NCBI RefSeq assembly: GCF_963662255.1
Contig: NC_085047.1
Coordinates: forward strand, 105,580,181 to 105,644,180
DNA: 64,000 nt
DNA from: Cinclus cinclus
Lineage: Eukaryota > Chordata > Aves > Passeriformes > Cinclidae
Direction of reading: 5' to 3'
Made by a program: the position numbers and the translations under genes. The number at the start of each line of letters is the position of its first letter. Within the stretch, counting starts at the first letter, position 1. Under the pieces are notes generated by a model. That model was given only the letters and a program-made list of their open reading frames with translations, did no database searches and was not told the DNA's origin. Of this stretch, positions 51,358 through 63,700 are shown piece by piece.

Positions 51358-52726
51358 TAAGCAAGCGTGAGTTTCTGGATGGAATACCAAACAGTGGAAC
51401 AGACACACTCCCCATGGAATTGATACAGGCACATCTGTGTGACTAAAAGTTTTAATGGTCTAGTGAAAGACCATGAAGTGATATAGCCTTTTAATCAGCA
51501 GCTTTGCCAACAGGAAAGAGTATTAGCAAATCTGAAATAAAAGATGGACCTGTTGTGGTGTGAGAGCTTAAACATATAAATTATGAGCAAAGGTTTTCTT
51601 CTTTAATAAAAAATTATGCATAATTTTGTAAGGTTTTTTTTCTTTAAGAAATGCATTGGATATTTTCAAAAACTATAGAAAGTTAGTTTTCTGTTACTGG
51701 TATACTTGTTAGTGTATATATATCTGACAACTCTTTGCCACTTCAAGGTCAATAAATCTGAGAGCATGCTTGTAACTATATTTCACTAAATATTTAATAT
51801 ACTTGCTTCTAACAAATTTATAGAGTAAATCAGTTACATTCCTGAGTATTTAATAGGGAAAAATACCTCCATATTTCATCAGATAAGTTTTAAAGCTAAT
51901 ACTCATTTCCAACAGAATTTAAATGGGAAGACTATGAGAATTGATGTCCCTGTCACTTAGAGCCAGGACTTTACAATGTCTGTAAGGAAACACCTGAATT
52001 CAAAAAAAGTATGTCTCTTTTAATAGGAAAATAAAAGACAAAAAGAAAATGGGAGTAAACTTTTAAAATACATAATGAAAACACACATTTTGAAGCAATG
52101 AAGTGGTGAAGGTTCTATTTTTCAATACTATGTAGTATAATTTTGATTACTAGTGTGGAAGTTTTCACTTCAGAATTCAACCAGAACACCCATTTCTTGA
52201 GTTCATTCCTTATTTTTAGCAATTTGACTCTAAGATAAGCAATTAAACTTGCTAAACTCTTCACCAGCTGCTCACGTAAGAGTAATTTTTTTTAAAAAAT
52301 GGCCATTGTTTTATTTTAGTGAACAAGATACTCAAAAGCAAATGACCTGTCTCTTCCCAGAATTCCTGTAAATCAAGATCTAACTAAATTGCCATTTTAC
52401 AGTCCTAATTACAAAAAATAATTTGCTATTTACATATAATAAAACACCTGCAAAAATTATATTAATTCTTACATTTGGCTGTTTTAAATATGGAAAAACA
52501 GATGTTTAAGGTTATTCATGAAGTACAAAATCTATTAAGAAGACGTTTTCTAAATTGATCCTTTCTACTCCCTTTCCAGAATTAGGATGGCTTCTATTGC
52601 AATTTCACTCTGTAAAATCTTCATCGAATCAATCTATACTTATAAAATTATTGGTTTAAATACTATTTTTAATAATAATAGTAATAATAGTAATATTATA
52701 TAAAATAAAAATGCATCCTTATGATG
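51358..52726. other. AT-rich unique DNA
   Basis: No gene was recognised. A TAA-rich run lies at about 52668-52697. Confidence 0.5.
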
Positions 52727-52802
52727 TTTTTTTGTTTTGTTTTTGTTTTTTTTTGTTTTGTTTGTGTTTTTGTTTGTTTTGTTTTTGTTTTTGTTTTTTT
52801 TT
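52727..52802 (+). repeat. T-rich (TTTTG)n low-complexity tract
   Basis: T runs are broken by single G, about 75 bases long. Confidence 0.9.
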
Positions 52803-53627
52803 CCCCCTGAGAGCCCTTCATTCTTTCAGGCTTAGAGTGCCTCTGAAATCTAACAGGCCTGTTGCCCCCAGTTCTGTTTCATAACTTTCTTGCATACCTG
52901 AATATATGACAGATGCTATCCTTAATATGACATGAAGAGCTCTACCTTCCTTCTTCATTAATTTATTGTATGCATCTGTAAGAGTTGCAACAAGCTTTAT
53001 CAAATTATATTTCCATTTCCATTGCAATGAACAGTTCTAAGAGGCAGCAGAAGCAAAGATGTTAATGAGCTTTTTGCTTGTTTTCTGAGACAAAATATAT
53101 TGGAAGAATTCAGAAGCTTATTTACTTAAACACAAAGATAAAACATGCATTTTATTTTGACCCTAAGATTATGACATGTATCAGGAGAAAAGTTAAGAAT
53201 ATAACACTTCCATGAATAGTAGAGACAGTGAATTTAATATTCTCCTTTGGAAAAAGACCTCTACTTAAATAAATATTTCAAATTATTGTTCAGTACATAG
53301 ACAGTACACACTGCACATACAGGAACAAATACATATAAACTCATATTGGTGTCTTAAATATAAACCATATATAAGGTATATTACCAAGGTATTTTACATT
53401 ATCAAACAGAATTATTATATAATATCCATTGCAAGTGTTATATCATATCTATTGCACATAAAAATTTTTATATATAGAATGATGTACTATTATTGAATAT
53501 ATTATTGCAATGTAATTTTCAAAATTATTCTCCAGTATAAAGTTAATGAAAATTTAAGTGGCTGTCCTAATAAGATGGTCCAGAAATTGCCTCCTGTTAT
53601 CTCAAGATGGTAAAGCATACAAGGGAG
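52803..53627. other. AT-rich unique DNA
   Basis: No gene was recognised. 53400-53520 is almost purely AT. Confidence 0.5.
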
Positions 53628-53663
53628 TTTTTTTTGTTTGTTTTTTTTTTTTTTTTTTTTTTT
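53628..53663 (+). repeat. Poly(T) run, poly(A) on minus
   Basis: Twenty-three T (53641-53663) are preceded by broken T runs. On the minus strand it follows an ATTAAA signal at the spacing of a cleaved transcript end. Confidence 0.9.
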
Positions 53664-54139
53664 GCTTAAAATAAGACTTTAATTTGTCGATTAAAGAAGA
53701 AAAATCCATATTTGGCAAGTGGAGAAGTCCCAACTACCCAAATACTCTATTAGCACTTCTAGAAGAGTTCACAGACCAGAACTGCTGGAGATTATTATAT
53801 TTTCTTATTATCTTTTCCATCTTCAAAGTAGTTGAAAGCCCCAACTGAGTGCAGCCACGTACAGAAAGGATGTCATGTCACCCTGACTTTCCATCAGTAA
53901 GAAGTTGAATACACTTGTTGCAGATTTTCAGAGGACAGTCCGGACGTGGCAGACCTGAGTCAGTTGATTTCTCTCACTGAAGCAAGGCTGGTGTAGGCAG
54001 CACCTGCTTGACTGCAATGCTGTCACTGAAAGTGGCATGAAGGTTCCTCCAGAATATTTCCCTTGATAAACTCATAATGTTATTGAGAGACCTCATCAAC
54101 TTCTTTCGAGAGTCATGGCTACTCATACATAGTCATTCA
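53664..54139 (-). pseudogene. Possible retroposed transcript end or terminal exon
   Basis: The minus strand here is less AT-rich than its surroundings. One frame stays open for 82 codons, from an ATG at 54126 to a stop at 53880-53878, apart from one TGA at 53976-53974. The second part has a cluster of three cysteines and reads like coding sequence. Further on, ATTAAA (53683-53678) sits 14 bases before a genomic poly(A) run, as in a retroposed mRNA. Immediately 5' (54140-54160) is a good pyrimidine tract ending in CAG, which would equally suit a splice acceptor of a real terminal exon. I do not recognise the protein. It could be a processed pseudogene, a terminal exon with 3' UTR, or chance. 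Confidence 0.3.
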
Positions 54140-57100
54140 CTGCATAATAAAAAAGAAACCAATTGCTTATGATTAATTTCAGCCTTAATTAACCTTTTAA
54201 CCTGAAAGACTTATACCTACCAAGCATTCAAAGTTATTTACACTTCATAATTCATCAACCCTTGATTGACTAGTTCTCCAGTCTTATGACGGGATTGTGA
54301 AATACTCTTAAGTGAAAAGAAATATAATTTTTGATAGGAAATATACTGGCAATATTGTAATGATGGCAATTAACCTACCATGGGAAAATAATCATTCCTC
54401 ACATATGTGCAGATAAATCAATTAAAGAAATTTATATATCAGTCAATGTAATAGATATTCAATAAATAAATAATTGTCTTTTTTGATGAAGGGCAAATAC
54501 GTCAGCCTAAGGGAATATTAATTACTTAAGAACAGTGTAGTTGCACAAAATATTGAATAAAAGACATCATAGACTTAAATTCTATCGTTTATTCATAAAT
54601 TGAATGTTGAATTTTTTATTCACAAACAATTAAGCTTCTGTGAAAAAGTTGTAGATGAAGTGACAATCCTGGTTGCATTTTCTCAAAAAAAAACTAAAAA
54701 AAAAAAAGGCCAGATCATTCAGCATTTTCATTAATTTTTTCTTGATGTTACAATCTGAAATGAAATTCAGAGAGGAACTATAGAGCTTACAATGATTTGG
54801 CCCAGAATGCTTTCACCAGATGCAATTATTATTCAGTGTTCATTTACCTAAGTGATTGAACTTGACTGCAGCAAGGAAGGAAAGAGCACAAGGCTAGACT
54901 TCAAGGAATCATACAAACTGCTTTTAAAATTAGTAGTCAGAATTATTCTTCTTCAGTGACAAGAAAAGCTAGGACTCTAAATGAAGACTCTTAAATAAAG
55001 AAAGAAAAACTCCAATGAAATGTACTGAGAACTATAATTTATAAATTTCTAAACCCATTTTTGACAATGCATTCACAAGTGTTTTGGAGAGATCAGCTGA
55101 GTTAATTAAACCCACAGGAAAATACAGGATTTTTTTTTCCTGTTGTCTGAAAGACTTGTGACTAAACTCATTGAAGCTACTGCTGCTAAGGTACACTGAA
55201 GTCCAAATGACTCCAACTATAACTAAATAAACTAATTATAAATGTATGCATAAATACACTGCCTGCTTGTTTAGAAATATTAACTCCATATTTTTAAGAT
55301 TTTGCACACATTTTACACTTTCTTGAATTTATTTGATTTTTCTTAAACAGCATCACCCTTTTCCTCACTAGCATTGATTCTTTGTCTTCCAAAAGAGTAT
55401 TCACACATTTTGCATTTAAAATTCATGCTTGCACTCCTGTTAATATATGGTGAGAGACTTAGGCTTCATGTAACTATTTACCTCTAATATTAACACTACT
55501 TGGTTGAACATCTGAAAATATTTTAATCAATTTTGCCTAAAAGCAGGTAAGACAGTTACTATTTTCTATTTTGGCAATTTCCTACTCTAATGCACATTAT
55601 TCCTAACACCTACTTTGAATTTCCATGAGCACCTTAAAAAAATTAAGAATAGCACAGAAAAGATTGGGGCCTTGAATATATTTTTTCCTAGATCAAAAAG
55701 TTCCAGAATATATTTTTGTTCTCGTTTGGACCACAAGTCAGAATATCACTATTTCCCACAGTCAAATACTTCTACAGAAACTACAGAAATGCAATCTAAA
55801 TGATATCTGGTAATATGGAATAATTACAACTTTATGTTCAAATATTAGCTCTAAACCCAGAGAAAATAAGTGTTATTGAAACAAATTGCTAGAGCAATGA
55901 GAAATACAGCTGCACTCAGAACATTCAAAATAAAAGTTTAGATATGAGAAAAATGAGATTTTTTTTTCAAAAAAATATATGTATTTAATCAACTATTCTT
56001 TCCTAAATTCTACTTGTAACTAATTTTTAGACAACATCTTGCTTGTATATTGTAAATGTTTTCCGTTGTCTCTTCAGATATTTTCTAAATAGTAAGGAGA
56101 AAACTGCTGTGGCAGCATTCAGCCTCTTTTTTTCCCTACTAATAATAAGTATCAGTGGCCAGAAGTGGACTAGTAAAAATTAGAATAACCAACTTTCATC
56201 CCTAGATTCTCTCTTGCCTTTCTCCCTCACTGCTATTCCCTTTATCAGATCTTGCATTCACTAACTTTCCTTTCTGTTCTTTTATCTTTCCCCAATATAT
56301 TGTTTTCACGATCTTTATTTTTTTAAAGAAATATTAGGAAAAATCATAATTCTGTTTCTGAGTTTCTCATTACATCATTTTACAATGGAAATGGAGTAGT
56401 GAACAAAGATGAAAAGAGGGGTTCCTTGCCATATTTAGTTCTTGCCATTATCTTTGCTTCTAAAGCAAAAGCTTTAGAACCAGGTGCAACAAACTGGGGT
56501 ATTCTCATAAAACACTATTTCTTCCTGAACGCCAGTCTCTCCTGGCATCCTTGGGCTTTCCTGTTTCATGCACTGTGTGCAGGTTTTCTGCTCATTCAGT
56601 ATAACCTCGGGCATACTGTGAAAATGAGGTTTCAGTTGAAGCTCTGCTGCTTAGGCAAATTTAAGAAGCCTCAAACTGTGAATATTCTGGCCCTCTGCTG
56701 TCTGTCATAATTTGCATCCTCAAATCCCTTCCTAGGCTAACAACTTTCCTGAGTGATACTTATTCATACAGTAGTTATTTTTCTTCATTTTTTTTTCTGT
56801 TACAGAAAAAAAAATGATCCCTTTGTTTGCATGAACAAAAGAAACACTCTCCTCTGTCTGACTTTTAACAGATGACCATTCTGTCATCTGCTCTACTCAG
56901 TTTCTAATTATTGATATACAAATCATAACACATCCATTTTACAGCTTTCCAGCTGAGCTTTCCTCATTTCCATCATTCCTCTTGGATTGAAACAATTGAA
57001 CTGTCACGAGTCTCTGTGTGTGAAAAAAAAACTATGAGGAGTTCTCTGTTCTTTCTTTCTTTTTTTTCCTTTGAAAATGTGTGCAGAAAAAAGATTTGAG

Positions 57101-57384
57101 AACTCTCATCTAGAAAAGGGGAACACTAATTTTAAGCCTTTGGTCACCCCAATTCAAAGTGACAGATTTCGGATGAAAACATTTTCAGAGTTATGAGAAG
57201 AGAGACAATAAAAGCATTCATCTTAACCTCGTTCCTTCCTCTGCTCACGTCCATTTGCTTTCAAAAGAAAAAAAAGCATGAACACATCACTGTGACTGTC
57301 AAAATGTGCTATTCACAAAATTATGGAGTGCATTTGGCTTTCTCTTACCTGAAAAACAGCAAAATTTTGGGACTTGAAAGCTCT
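54140..57384. other. AT-rich unique DNA
   Basis: No gene was recognised. The 103-codon open frame at 56399-56710 has no domain support. Confidence 0.5.
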
Positions 57385-57740
57385 AGCTAGGCTGGTCCCA
57401 GCCACCTCCCCCTTGGGTTTTCTGGGGCTTCACCCACTCACCCCATGGTCCAGGAGCCCACACCAGCCCCTGTCCCCGTGATTCCACAGCAGGGACAATC
57501 CCCACCTGTCCCTGAGCTGTCCCTTGGGTCTCTGGACTGTGCATGGCAGATGCTGCCTGATGCTCGCGGGTGCAGGGGCTGCCTGGCCAAGCCTGGAGTT
57601 AACCCCACTCCTGCTCCTAGGCATGATCTTCAGCCTTGTTTACTAGAGCAGGAGAGCAAGGGGTGGTTAGGGTCTTTGCAAGTGCTCTTTAGGGATGTCG
57701 CTCAGAAAAGCAACAGCCATCAGTGCAGAAGCATGCACAG
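57385..57740. other. GC-rich unassigned island
   Basis: The segment from about 57385 to 57640 is clearly GC-richer than its neighbours and has overlapping open frames on both strands (99 codons on plus, 64 on minus). CpG is only moderately present. No domain, LTR end or CR1 motif was recognised. It could be an old repeat, an exon-like transcript or a regulatory element. Confidence 0.35.
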
Positions 57741-59283
57741 GTAAAAGCGAGAGCATCTTCAGCTATTGGATTTTGATTCACTACTCTAGGTGAATCACAG
57801 CCCTGGAAAGGGATTATATTGAGTCATTATATTTTGAGTGAATATATTAATGATGAATAATTTTAATATTTATCTTAGAAATGCTTCCATAATTAACGAA
57901 GTGAATGTATCACTGAGTGTTTTTCTTATATTTGTATCATTATAATTCCCTGAATGTGTCCACAGGAAATCAAGAGCATGTTTTCTTTAGCAATAGCCTG
58001 TTCAGCCTTTTATAGGTTTTATGGAATGCAAATTTGCTTTTTATTGTCTTGGACAGTGACTGAAATGCTTTATAGTACTTTAGAAAATAACTTCTCCATA
58101 TCCAATGCCTTTCTGCAATGCAGTGTGTGTTTTTATGTGTTCATCTAAAAATGAAGGAAAGATTATGTATAAATTTATATGTGAGAAAGACTAAGCTTGT
58201 TAAATTCTGGCTAAATTCACAGTGCTCAACTCCGGAAAGAAAAAAACCTAAACATAAAAATGACAGTAAGTGGAATCTGGGGAGTCCTTAATTCTGCCAC
58301 AATTCAAAACTGGAAGAGGAGTTCCCAAGCCAGAATTTGAATTCCTGTCAGATAATTTCTGTTATTAGATTTGGATTTTTTGTTGATTGTAAAGGCATTT
58401 TGAAAGACAGAAGGCATGAAAAGAAAGGATAGGCAAAGGGGGAAAAATCCTAAAAAACAAAGGTTTAAAAATTCAATTCACATGGTCACAGAAGTATACA
58501 TTTGTTTATTTATTTATTTATTTGCCCGATTGGATTAATTGCTGCAAATTAATTACTACATAATTACTGTTTAGTAGACTGTCTCATTCTCAAATATCTA
58601 GAGGCCTGAAGCCCCTTTAAACATGTCTCCAGGTTTTTCATACAATGTTTAAACCTGAAGTTGTCCAACCACCAGGATTATCCAGTCTTAAGCAAGAGCT
58701 GCTCTGACTTGGGCAATGAGAACACTGGAACCTGTGCCTGCTTTGGTGCTCACCATAATGGGATTGCTGGTCCATGGCTGTTTCATTTATGCTACAAAGC
58801 TAAATGTGGCCAAAGCTGTTCCCTGTCCCTGGCATTGTTTATATCAAGGAATGTCTCATGTTTATTGAATCCTCTTCCTTCTTCTCTAAAACAGGGTATG
58901 TCCACCCAAACTGCCCTGAAATTCTATCATTCTAAGGGTAACCTTCACACAGTTTCACTTCTTGTAGAATGCAATATCAATTTCAGTTTAGAATAAAGCA
59001 CATTATTGTTTGTTAAATAAATGACCATATAGGAGAGAGAGAAAAAAATTGTTCATTCAGTGTCTGAAAGTACTTTGAGAATGAATAATGTACAGTCAGA
59101 TTCTGAAACCTTTATGCATAATGAATAAGACCCAATTCTTTTATTCACCAAGTAATGTAACTAATTTATTGGAGGTCTTTTAATACATAATACTACTCAA
59201 AGTGAATGCAAGATGAAGATTTGTATGATAAATTATAAAAACATAGGTTTAGTAGCTTCTACCTTTAAAATTTGATGAATAAA
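57741..59283. other. AT-rich unique DNA
   Basis: No gene was recognised. A 111-codon open frame at 58661-58996 has no recognisable domain. Confidence 0.5.
58501..58524 (+). repeat. (TTTA)n microsatellite
   Basis: About five copies of TTTA. Confidence 0.85.
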
Positions 59284-59710
59284 TTTCAGCAAGTTGGCAG
59301 ATGTTACAAAATTAGATTTAGCTGCTGCACCAGATGGTTGTCTTTCAATTCAGAGAAGCTTTGACAGGCTGGAAAAAGGGGTAAGTAGGAACCTCCAGAG
59401 CTTCAACAAGGGCACACACCAAGTCCCACCTCTGGAAGGAATAAAGCCAGGCTTTATTAAAAGCAGCTCAGCTGAAGCTCAGCTTTGCAGAGAAGCACCT
59501 GTTGACCATGAGCCAGAGAGGTGTCCTTGCAGCAGGGAAGGCCATCAGGATCTTGTGCCACATTACGCAGAGGATTACTAGCAGGTTGAGAGGGATCATC
59601 CTTCCTCTCTGTTATACCTTGCTGGGCCATTTCTGTTTCTTGTGCTGGCTCTTCGGGACAAGGCAGGCAATGACATGGTGGAGCAAATGGCCATGGAGAT
59701 TATTTTAACA
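59284..59710 (+). mobile_element. CR1 LINE fragment, third variant
   Basis: It follows CR1 order. 'cagcaagttggcagatgtta' lies near the catalytic motif. Then come 'aaattagatttagctgctgc', 'acctccagagcttcaacaag', 'gttgaccatgagccagagag' and 'agcaggttgagagggatcat'. The degraded 'caggcaatgacatggtggag' segment is last. The subfamily markers differ from the copies at 9700 and 37807. It has no intact frame and no 3' tail. Confidence 0.85.
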
Positions 59711-59850
59711 AGATATAAATTACCTTATTGATTACACTTGCCTTCTGACAAAGATATAATTTGCTATTCAAATTTCTTCAAAATGCTTTCTTAAAATACT
59801 AACAATTAATTATAAAAAAGTATGTATTTTCATAAACAGATACATTTATC
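59711..59850. other. AT-rich spacer
   Basis: No feature was recognised. Confidence 0.5.
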
Positions 59851-59878
59851 TGTGTGTGTGTGTGTGTGTGTGTGTGTA
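59851..59878 (+). repeat. (TG)14 microsatellite
   Basis: Fourteen uninterrupted TG repeats, 70 bases left of an LTR. Confidence 0.95.
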
Positions 59879-60324
59879 TAAATTTGCATCATGTCGTGTG
59901 TTGGGGGTTGTTTGTTTCTTTTTTTTTTTCCCTCTCCTCTCTATCTGGAATTTTTTTTCCCACTGACATGCAAAGATGGCTAGTGATGGGGTCGCTCCCT
60001 GTCCCATTTTTTAGTTTCTCTCTCAGGGCAGAGGGAAGGAAAAGGGGGAACACCTCGAGATGAGGGGGCAGGTAAAGCAGGGGGTGGGCAGCCGCTCATT
60101 CTCTCGCTCGTTTTTGGCTCGAGAAGGAGGAGGAGGAGGATGGCTGCTGGAAAACCTTGCCCTGCCATCCCAACACTGGGAGCTGCCTTTCCTTGGCTGT
60201 GGGACCCCAGCTGGGATGGGAACTACACCACAGGGGAAAGGAGTCAACAACCACAAGAACTGTCACTGGGTTCCTGTTCTGTTTGCTGTTAATTTCATCA
60301 CTGCTGTTGTTTTCTTTGCCTTGT

Positions 60325-60605
60325 TATATATATATATATATATATACATATCTCTATCTCTATCATATCTATCTCTAGCTCTATCTCATCTCTATATATC
60401 TCTATCTCTATCTCTATCTCTATCTATCTCTATCTATCTATCTATCTTTATCTATCTCTATCTAGATAGATGATATAAATATAGATATAAATAGATATCT
60501 ATATATCTGTCTATATTATATCATCTATCTAATCTAATCTAATCTAATCTAATCTAATCTAATCTAATCTAATCTAATCTATATCTATCTATATCATCTA
60601 TATAT
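60325..60605 (+). repeat. Compound microsatellite inside the LTR
   Basis: In order: TA repeats (60325-60347); a CTAT/TATC-type tetranucleotide tract to about 60462; an inverted repeat (60463-60531); ten perfect AATCT copies (60531-60580); and a short ATCT tail. It lies where LTRs of this family carry a short AT-rich stretch just before the AGTAA(G)GAACTGTTATTC block. Confidence 0.9.
60463..60531. repeat. Large imperfect inverted repeat with nested palindrome
   Basis: The left arm, 60463-60485, and right arm, 60510-60531, are reverse complements except for one base missing on the right. The loop holds the palindrome AGATATCT. The structure could extrude as a cruciform. Confidence 0.75.
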
Positions 60606-60729
60606 CAGTAAGGAACTGTTATTCTTATCCCCATATCGGCCTGAGAGGCCCCTTAATTCCAAAATTATATTAATTCAGAGGGAAAGCCCTGCTCTTCTCT
60701 GGCACACACATCTTTTCAATACCAAGACA

Positions 60730-63700
60730 CCCTGGAAAATACAAAATGCATTCACAATAATTTTTTAATGGATTATGCCTTTTAATATGATAATTATAAT
60801 GAAAACACTTAAGAAGGCTCACAGCAATTTCTTCCTAACACTGAACAAGCAACTTTGAAGGAAATAGAACTATTCTTAAATCTATGCCTATTGGTATGTC
60901 TCTCTACACATACATGGGAATAATTAATTTCTTTCACCAACGTTGTTCAGTAATAAGCCTTCCATATATTATCAATAAGAGAGCTACATTTCCTGCTGGA
61001 AGTGATTTATGTGAAAACTCAGTCCAATTATACTGCTTTTCTTCCATCTAGAAATCACTTAAGTACCCATATTCTACAAGGTTAAAAATACATGCTGATT
61101 GTGTTGTATCTTTCAGATCTTTTCTCATGATAAAGAGAACGTATGCAGCCAGAACATTATATCTAAAAGTAGAAATCTTCTTTCACAGATACACATTCAT
61201 GGTTGGATAGCAAACTGCACAGTACTTGGATTCAAGAGTGGTTGTTTGCATTGTCCCCTTACTGTAACACACCACAGGATTATATTAAGGAAGTGAGCAA
61301 TTCCTGTAGAAAAAAAACCCAACTAATTGTCTTTGCAATTCTATGATTAAATTAAAAATAAAACCAAATGCAAATAGGTACTAGTTCTCCAGCTCTGTAT
61401 AATGGACTTCTAAAGTAACTTGAAGTCTGTCCTCATCTCCTGCCAGGTACTACTGGGCAAACTTCTGTAGCCCAGTTTCCTCAGTTCATCTCTCCAAAGA
61501 AATTTGGTAGTCACTTTTTTTCCACATCAAAAAATAAGTTTTGACAGTAATTTTCTCAGGTTTTCGTCAGCCCATTCAGTAGTTGCACTTACAAATTTCA
61601 CAAGCCATTCACAACTGAAACTCCTTTCACTTTACCATTGTAAATCTAATAAGAGAATCAGAGGTTAAGTGGCCTTCTCTACACTTACATGAGTGGAAAG
61701 AACATCCATTATCCAAGAGGACAGTGCAATATAATCTACTCCTCAACACAGCACCCAAAACAATCATTTAATTGATTTTTGTAAATGACTTATTAAAAAC
61801 TATGCGTTCAGTTCTGCTGGTAATGTATTATCTGACTTCCTCAGATCTCTAGGTGAAGAGTGTATTGAACATTTCTCATCAGAGGGATTCATCCAGTAGT
61901 GACAAAAGTATATGACAGCATTTGAATACAAATAGATCTTCAGGGCCTATGCAAATAGGTGACATTTATTGAATTTGACATGTCAAATAGCAGGAACACT
62001 TCACTGTGTTTGCTGGCCTTACAGTTATTGAAACCTTTAAAACATCAACTTTCCAATGTCTGTTCTTATTTTATCTCTGTAGTTTTAAGTGCAAACTGTA
62101 GAAACAGGGAAAAGCTGCAAGGATTCTTATTGAAAAGGCTGAATGAGTCAAGCCAAGAGAGCACAGGAAAAAATGAACATCCTCTGAATTTGGGTTTGTT
62201 TACAAGAGACTCCGCAAGAGCAATAGGGGAATATTAACTTAAAATGCACCTAGGGCATTGTACACTCTCTTCACGTGTGCAGTTGTGGTGCATGCTAAGG
62301 CACAGAAAGCTTTCTGCATATACAAAAAGAAAGCTCCTAAAGATCTCTCTTTTCCTTATAATTTATTCTCCATTCAAATATAACTTGTTAAGTAATACCA
62401 TCACCTCTGAAGAAAGGACTTAAAAGCAAGAAACTGGAGACCAGATGTCTCAGAATTTACTCTTGCAAACAGTGACCTAGGCTCAGATTTACACTTTTTT
62501 TTTTTTTTTTCCTCTTCAGTCCTTTTGACTAAAATCTGTATGGTTGTATTTTCAGGCATTATCCATACCATAACTCTAGTTTCTGTCCTTTCTTCTACAT
62601 GATTCAATTCTGCTTCACACAATTATATGGTTATTTTTTATCTGAGTTATTTTTTGTTATTATTCTCCTTCCAAGCAACCGCATAAGTGGGTGTAAGAAC
62701 AGGTCCTCCATTTGCCAGCTGCAGTCCACCAGATTTTCCTGTGGTGCTTTGTTTGTATAAGGGTAGCAAGGAAAAACAGACCTAGAAGTGATGAGGTTCA
62801 AGTCTGGGATACTTTCTGTTTTGCTTTATTTTTTTTCTTTTATTTGATATTAGGCAATTCTTTGCATACTTAGATAATCTTTGGAATGTGTTTCAGCAGT
62901 TAAAAATTTACAGATATTTTAAGAAAGAAAAGATTGCAATCACAATGATTTCTTTGTTTTCAGGGACTTTGACATGGTAGCATTATCACAGTACTGCAGT
63001 GCTGACCTTCAGCTTTGAGACAATGCTAAATAATTGAAATCAATATCTCAACAAAATATATTTGTACCTATCAATTCAGTGAAGACATAATTGCAACTTT
63101 CATCTGGACAGAGATCAATGAAAAATTTCAGGATATATACTGGGTAAATTCATTCTTTTCAAGTCAATGTTGAAAAGGGAAGTCAGAAGAGAAAGGCTCT
63201 GGAAAGACATTGCCAGGAAAAACTAAAGTAAATTAAATTATTCTACTAAAATGTTTAATGAGGCATATTCATGATTCATGAAATGTTTCCATATCCATGG
63301 TTAAATCAAGAAAACTATTTCTAGAATTAAGTTTATCTTGCTATGGGAATAAGGAGTCTTATTATACCATAAAAAAACCAACCAAACAAACAACAAAAAA
63401 AACCCACCTAAAACAAATTGGTATTTTTTCAAGCAGGTAATTTTATCTAGCTCACCAAATGTTACAGTGATGTTGCTAGAAGCACCATGTTTCTGTTAGC
63501 ATTTTGTTTTAAGAACTCTATGTGACACACTGTGGATATCTCTGATGGCAAAAAGAGCCAGACCAGCATTGGCTTTTCTGAAATATTCACTCCATGGGAC
63601 TCCAGCATGTTCCTCCATGGGACACTGTAATAGCCCCAGAAATAAACTTATTTTTGCTATAGATATCCACACACATACACCCATGCACACCCACACAAAT

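Larger units (their letters stand above)
59946..60729 (+). mobile_element. ERV LTR with internal microsatellite expansion
   Basis: Same family as the LTR at 45733, in sense orientation. It starts TGGAATTTTTTTTCCCACTG and ends ATACCAAGACA (CA at 60729). Both ends and the order of internal blocks match the reverse complement of that copy, for example 'cctgttctgtttgctgttaa', 'atttcatcactgctgttgtt' and 'aggaactgttattcttatcc'. Where the sister LTR has only about 15 bases of AT-rich DNA, this copy has about 280 bases of TA, TATC and AATCT repeats (60325-60605). The flanking bases (CTATC left, CCCTG right) do not match, so no target duplication is seen. The minus-strand Tyr/Ile frames are artefacts. 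Confidence 0.88.

Noticed and set aside
51021..51434. 137-codon minus-strand open frame
   Set aside because: Nearly all of it lies in an ERVL-type LTR, which is non-coding.
53974..53976. In-frame TGA read as selenocysteine
   Set aside because: No selenocysteine insertion element was identified and the frame matches no known selenoprotein; a nonsense change or chance is simpler.
62985..63010. Partial similarity to a microRNA such as miR-101 (TTATCACAGTACTG)
   Set aside because: The surrounding bases do not form a long hairpin, and the mature sequence is not matched beyond a short core.
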